From NCBI GenBank assembly GCA_002344055.1, contig DDTH01000006.1, positions 679,069-743,068 on the forward strand: a stretch of DNA of 64,000 bases, given 5' to 3'. Made by a program: the position numbers and the translations under genes. This DNA is from Sphingomonadales bacterium UBA2369 (GTDB lineage: Bacteria; Pseudomonadota; Alphaproteobacteria; Sphingomonadales; Sphingomonadaceae). The notes beneath the pieces were generated by a model. It did not search any database, was not told the DNA's origin, and worked only from the letters and a program-made list of their open reading frames with translations. Below are positions 60,898 to 64,000 of this stretch, piece by piece. Every line of letters begins with the position of its first letter. The first letter of the stretch is position 1.

Positions 60898-61410
60898 ATG
60901 CGCGCGCGAAACCCGCTTTATGTGATGGCAAAGCCGCCGCCGGAGGTCGCGGCGCGGATCGCCGCTCTCCCGCGCAACGATCCGGGGCGGGGGTCGGAAT
61001 TGCTCCACGTCACCCTGCTGAAACTGTTCGATCTCCACTACGCCCCGTCCGAATGGCTGCCGGCCGTCATTGCCGCCTTGGATTCGTTCGAAGGCGCCGC
61101 CTTCCCCCTCCGCTTCGACCGGATCGAGGCCCGCAAGGCAGTGACGCTGCGGACACGCGACCCGCTACTTTTGGCCCGCTCCTTTCAGCAGGCTCTGGTC
61201 CGTCATTTGCTCGAACGCCGCGCACCTCTGATGCTCGGCACCACGCCCGAGCCGCACCTCACCATCAACTATCGCGACGACCGCCAGGGCGCGCGCAAGC
61301 TGGAGCCGATCGGCTGGACCGTGACCGAAATCCTGCTGATCGAAAGCGTGGTGGGTAAGACGACCCATGTCGAGCATGGGCGGTGGGCGTTGCGCGCGGC
61401 GGCAGGCTGA
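60898..61410 (+). CDS. 2'-5' RNA ligase family protein (2H phosphoesterase)
   Basis: A 170-residue protein with two HxT-type motifs, LLHVTLLKLFDL and PHLTINYRDD, the hallmark of 2H phosphoesterases such as ThpR. These open 2',3'-cyclic phosphates or join 2'-5' bonds. Cytoplasmic. It lies upstream of the LexA box at 61445 and is not expected to be controlled by it. Confidence 0.85.
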   Translation: MRARNPLYVMAKPPPEVAARIAALPRNDPGRGSELLHVTLLKLFDLHYAPSEWLPAVIAALDSFEGAAFPLRFDRIEARKAVTLRTRDPLLLARSFQQALVRHLLERRAPLMLGTTPEPHLTINYRDDRQGARKLEPIGWTVTEILLIESVVGKTTHVEHGRWALRAAAG

Positions 61411-61444
61411 TCGCGCCGCCACATGCCGAAAAACTTTCCTACGC

Positions 61445-61459
61445 GTTCTTTTTATGTTC
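61445..61459 (+). promoter_or_regulatory. LexA (SOS) box of a small HTH-like gene
   Basis: GTTC-TTTTTAT-GTTC is a perfect direct repeat with 7-base spacing, the alphaproteobacterial LexA operator, 11 bases before ATG 61471. It shares TTTATGTTCCA with the radical SAM gene box apart from one base, making chance unlikely. Confidence 0.75.
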
Positions 61460-61470
61460 CACCATCGCGG

Positions 61471-61905
61471 ATGCGCGAATCACCCTCACCCCGCCGCCGC
61501 GTTCCGGCTTTCACGCCGGTGCCGCTCCGCTATCGCAAGGATGGCTGGACGCCGATGCGGCAGGCCGATTTCCTCGGCGCTCTCGCCGAGACCTGGAGCG
61601 TCGCTGCGGCGGCGAATCGTGTCGGCATGGGTCGGGAGAGCGCCTATCGCCTGCGCGAGAAGGATGGAGCGGACAGCTTCGCCGCCGCCTGGGACGCCAT
61701 CCTCGCCGAACCGCGCCGGATCCGGAAGTCCACACATGAACTGCTCTGGCACCGTGCTTTCTACGGCAGTCTGAAGCCCGTCATGCGCGGCGGCAAGCAT
61801 GTCGGAACCTTGATAACCCCCGACGATGATGCGGTTTTCCGGCTCTACCGGCGTGAAATGGCGCGCGAGGCGCTGATCCGCCGGCTCAACCGAAGGTCAC
61901 GGTGA
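61471..61905 (+). CDS. Small HTH-like protein behind a LexA box
   Basis: A 144-residue basic protein. LRYRKDGWTPMRQADFLGAL, then SVAAAANRVGMGRESAYRLR, a typical helix-turn-helix, and a helical tail with FAAAWDAILAEPRR. The pattern resembles small hypothetical DNA-binding proteins widespread in sphingomonads. ATG 61471 was chosen because the LexA box (61445-61459) would otherwise lie inside the gene started at 61423. It may be an SOS-induced regulator. Confidence 0.7.
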   Translation: MRESPSPRRRVPAFTPVPLRYRKDGWTPMRQADFLGALAETWSVAAAANRVGMGRESAYRLREKDGADSFAAAWDAILAEPRRIRKSTHELLWHRAFYGSLKPVMRGGKHVGTLITPDDDAVFRLYRREMAREALIRRLNRRSR

Positions 61906-61958
61906 AATTTCGCCCCGTTCACCGGAAAGTTGTGGCCTTCCGCGGCTCTGAACGCGAA

Positions 61959-61988
61959 GCGCCGCCGCTCCCTCCGGAGCGACGGCGC
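61959..61988. terminator. Hairpin between convergent genes
   Basis: GCGCCGCCGCTCC pairs with GGAGCGACGGCGC around CTCC, 13 pairs with one mismatch. It lies between the HTH-like gene and the Pro/Ala-rich gene and can serve both strands. Confidence 0.65.
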
Positions 61989-62012
61989 CGCGTCGAAACC
62001 TCTTCGTCCGGT

Positions 62013-62999
62013 TCAGTTCTGGAAGGTCGGACGGAAGCCGAACAGCGCCTCCGTGCCAGCCTTCGGCGAAATCCGGCGCGAGGTGACCAGCTGGTCGCGC
62101 TGCGGCGCGGGCGCCTTGGCGGCCTGCGGCGTCGCCACCGGCTGCACCATGTCGCTCGGCTCACCGGCTTCGCGGGCCATCCGCTCGCGCTGGTCGAAGA
62201 AGGCGGCGCGCTTCAGGCGGCGCTTCAGCGACAGCGAGGGATTGTCCGGCGTCGGGCCGGCATAGGCCGCCTGGACGTGGCGGCCGTAGCGCGACAGGTC
62301 CATGCCGGCCGGCAGCGCGGCAGCAGCCATCGTCGGGGCGGGAGCCGCCGCCGGAGCGGGTTCGCGCCAGACCGGTTCGGCGGGGGCCACCGGCTCGGCA
62401 TAAGCGACATGATCCTGCTCCCACGTCTCGGTCGCATAATCCTCGTCGCCGGTGCGACGGCGACGGCTCAGCGCATAGGCGCCGCCCGCCAGGACGAGCA
62501 GGCCGGCCGCGCCGCCGGCGATCGGCAGCAAAGCGGAGCCTTCCTCGGCCACGACCGGTTCGACCGCCGCCGGCGCGGCTTCCGCCATCACCGGCGCCGC
62601 CTCGATCACCGGCGTCTCGGCGAGCGGGACGGCGGGAGCCGGAGCGGCAGGCTCGGCCTGCGCGATCACCGGCGCGGCGGCGGGCGCCGCACTGCGGGTC
62701 GCCTGCGTGCTGCGGGTGGTCGTGGAGGCACGGGTGCGCTGGGCCGGAGCCGCGCGCGTTTCGGCGCGGGCCTCCGGCACGACGACCGGCGCGGGCGCGG
62801 GCGTGGCCGCGCGGACGGTCGGCGCTGCCGGGGTCGGCAGTGTCGGCGCCGGTGCCGGCGCAGCCGCTGGCGGCGCGGGCGTGGGCAGGTTCACGACCGG
62901 CTGCGTCCCCGTCTGGGCGAGGAGCGGTGTGGAGGAAAGGGCCAGAGCGAAGGCTATCGCCGTCGCCCCGGAGCGAAGCTGTTTGGTGCGGTAGGTCAT
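62013..62999 (-). CDS. Pro/Ala-rich exported membrane protein
   Basis: A 328-residue protein with a signal peptide (MTYRTKQLRSGATAIAFALA), a Pro/Ala/Thr/Val-rich exported region to about 160, one membrane helix (LLPIAGGAAGLLVLAGGAYA) followed by RRRRTG, and a cytosolic tail with LSRYGRHVQAAYAGPTPDNP and a final KAGTEALFGFRPTF. The helix-plus-Arg end looks like a sorting anchor but there is no LPxTG. Function unknown. Confidence 0.65.
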   Translation of the reverse strand: MTYRTKQLRSGATAIAFALALSSTPLLAQTGTQPVVNLPTPAPPAAAPAPAPTLPTPAAPTVRAATPAPAPVVVPEARAETRAAPAQRTRASTTTRSTQATRSAAPAAAPVIAQAEPAAPAPAVPLAETPVIEAAPVMAEAAPAAVEPVVAEEGSALLPIAGGAAGLLVLAGGAYALSRRRRTGDEDYATETWEQDHVAYAEPVAPAEPVWREPAPAAAPAPTMAAAALPAGMDLSRYGRHVQAAYAGPTPDNPSLSLKRRLKRAAFFDQRERMAREAGEPSDMVQPVATPQAAKAPAPQRDQLVTSRRISPKAGTEALFGFRPTFQN

Positions 63000-63192
63000 G
63001 CGGGACGAACCGTTACAGGCGCGAATCGGCTCCGGCTTTTCGGGCGAGCCGAGCCGATTCAGGGGCGAAATGAAGCCGTCGGTGGCGGGGCTGTGGGGCG
63101 AGGATCAACTGGCCGGTTGGCTGCGTTGAAGCGGAACTGTTCGCGTTTTGCGCGGTCTGCTAGTGAGACATACCCAATACAGGAGAGCGGCA

Positions 63193-63765
63193 ATGGCCAA
63201 AGCCAGTACGAGCACGGGGAAGAAGTCGTCGGGACCCAAGAAGGCCGCCGGGGCCGGCAAGGCCGAAGAAGCGGCCGGCTGGACAGACGGGATTTCGGAA
63301 GCGCTGCGAGACGCCAGCAAGAAGGCATCGGACCTCGCGCAGAATCCCTATGCGCGCAGCCTGCTCGCGGCCGGTCTCGTCGCCGCTGCAGCCGCGCTCG
63401 CCTCCAACAAGAATGTACGCGAGGTCACCCGGCGCAACCTGCGTACCGCGACCGAAGCGGTCGAGGTCGGGGCGGACAATGCCGGCAAGATCGGCGTCGC
63501 GATCGTCAATGCCGCGACCGAGGCGGTGCAGCATCTGCTCAGCCTGACCGGTGCCGCCTCCGCGGCCGCAGCGGCGGCCAAGCCCGCGCCAGCGAAGGCC
63601 GCGGCAAAGCCCAAGACTGCCGCCAAGCCGCGCGCCGCGAAACCGGCTGCTGCCAAGGCTCCTGCGGCCAAGGCAGCTGCGCCCCGCGCCAGAAAGCCCG
63701 CAGCCAAGGCACCGGCTGCGAAGACCGCCGCCCGCGCCAAACCGGCGCCCAAGCCCAAGAGCTAG
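63193..63765 (+). CDS. Histone-H1-like Ala/Lys/Pro-rich protein
   Basis: A 190-residue protein from ATG 63193 with AGGAG seven bases upstream. A basic start is followed by an amphipathic region (DGISEALRDASKKASDLAQN) with a hydrophobic helix (LLAAGLVAAAAALAS) and a low-complexity tail of AAKPK-type repeats, as in bacterial H1-like or phasin-like proteins. It could bind DNA or coat granules. A terminator follows. Confidence 0.7.
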   Translation: MAKASTSTGKKSSGPKKAAGAGKAEEAAGWTDGISEALRDASKKASDLAQNPYARSLLAAGLVAAAAALASNKNVREVTRRNLRTATEAVEVGADNAGKIGVAIVNAATEAVQHLLSLTGAASAAAAAAKPAPAKAAAKPKTAAKPRAAKPAAAKAPAAKAAAPRARKPAAKAPAAKTAARAKPAPKPKS

Positions 63766-63776
63766 GCACGAGAAAA

Positions 63777-63803
63777 GCCCCCTCTCCGTTATGGAGAGGG
63801 GGC
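63777..63803 (+). terminator. Rho-independent-type hairpin after the H1-like gene
   Basis: GCCCCCTCTCC-GTTAT-GGAGAGGGGGC is a perfect 11-base-pair stem with a 5-base loop, 11 bases after the stop. No strong U-run, common in GC-rich genomes. Confidence 0.75.
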
Positions 63804-63830
63804 AAACTGGCTCTTGGCAGAGCGCGGGAT

Positions 63831-64000
63831 TTAGCGGCAGCGACGCCCGCGGCTGTCGCGGCGGCCACTTTCCTCGCGGTCGATCTCGCGGCCGACGATG
63901 GCGCCGACCGCACCGCCGATCACGGTGCCGAGCAGGCGATCGCCGCGGCCGGCAACCTGGTTGCCGATCACCGCGCCGGCGGCGCCGCCGACCAGCAGGC
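63831..64000 (-). CDS. Glycine-zipper 2TM protein (C-terminal part)
   Basis: Reading from the window edge on the reverse strand to TAA at 63831 gives about 56 residues with VGGAAGAVIGNQVAGRG and LLGTVIGGAVGAIVGREID, two glycine-zipper helices, and a basic end. Such proteins are outer-membrane or periplasmic. The start lies beyond the window. Confidence 0.75.
   Translation of the reverse strand, partial: LLVGGAAGAVIGNQVAGRGDRLLGTVIGGAVGAIVGREIDREESGRRDSRGRRCR

Noticed and set aside
62500..62540. LPxTG sorting signal
   Set aside because: A hydrophobic helix and Arg cluster are present but no LPxTG; the organism is Gram-negative.

Overview
The window is GC-rich, tightly packed chromosomal DNA from an alphaproteobacterium, most likely a member of the Sphingomonadaceae (Sphingomonas-like). 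Pointers are a class I lysyl-tRNA synthetase, direct-repeat LexA boxes of the alphaproteobacterial type (GTTC-N7-GTTC), the Anbu/ATP-grasp/alpha-E/transglutaminase operon, a bamD-recN pair, and many short hypotheticals of sphingomonad type. Genes overlap often (ATGA, GTGA, TGATG junctions), so most of the DNA lies in short operons. No gap between called genes exceeds 300 bases. No rRNA, CRISPR array, insertion sequence or prophage was found. There is one tRNA (Ala, anticodon CGC).

Layout. 1-7278: one co-directional cluster: the 3' end of an upstream gene, a PP2C phosphatase, two PrsW-like membrane proteases, a TerY-like VWA protein, and two single-span proteins that share an N-terminal helical module, one of them ending in a rhodanese. 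Three consecutive genes end in the same C-terminal module. This looks like an undescribed envelope-linked phospho-signalling system and is the main candidate for novelty. 7275-9670: nucleotidyltransferase, tRNA-Ala, quinone-oxidoreductase-like enzyme. 9667-15279: a DNA-repair locus (UdgX with a small partner, and a radical SAM protein with helix-hairpin-helix and clamp-binding-like motifs under a LexA box), interrupted by a GST/metallo-hydrolase operon and a hemerythrin. 15319-18680: recN, bamD, DUF4126. 18715-23418: Anbu operon and followers. 23420-31430: secreted trypsin-like protease, glycosyltransferase/GtrA/GT-C-like membrane genes, marC, folD, yggT. 31546-38137: DUF1176, ergothioneine genes egtD-egtB, cobalamin adenosyltransferase, HIG1 protein, gluQ, HNH nuclease and small secreted proteins.

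38213-45690: DEAD-box RNA helicase, HWE-type histidine kinase, flavoprotein, ZntB/CorA transporter, galU, a lipoprotein and argH. 45710-49172: TlpA-type thioredoxin, lysK, MFS transporter. 49183-53093: two hairpins, a small secreted protein, msrA-msrB, a DUF6445-type protein overlapping ung, DUF2569. 53124-55640: TPP riboswitch, thiC with an apparent repeat-derived insertion, zinc-ribbon protein. 55834-57443: Fic protein with palindromic operator candidates, VOC protein. 57454-61410: small accessory genes, including a protein made of SFPD-type repeats, SNase, Pr6Pr, a PhnA-like protein, a lipase-like lipoprotein and a 2'-5' RNA ligase-like protein. 61445-61905: a second perfect LexA box in front of a small HTH-like protein. 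61959-64000: hairpin, Pro/Ala-rich membrane protein, histone-H1-like protein with terminator, and a truncated glycine-zipper protein.

Taken together this is core housekeeping sequence carrying three less explored modules: the TerY/PP2C/PrsW cluster, the LexA-linked UdgX/radical SAM locus (with the second LexA-box gene), and the Anbu operon.
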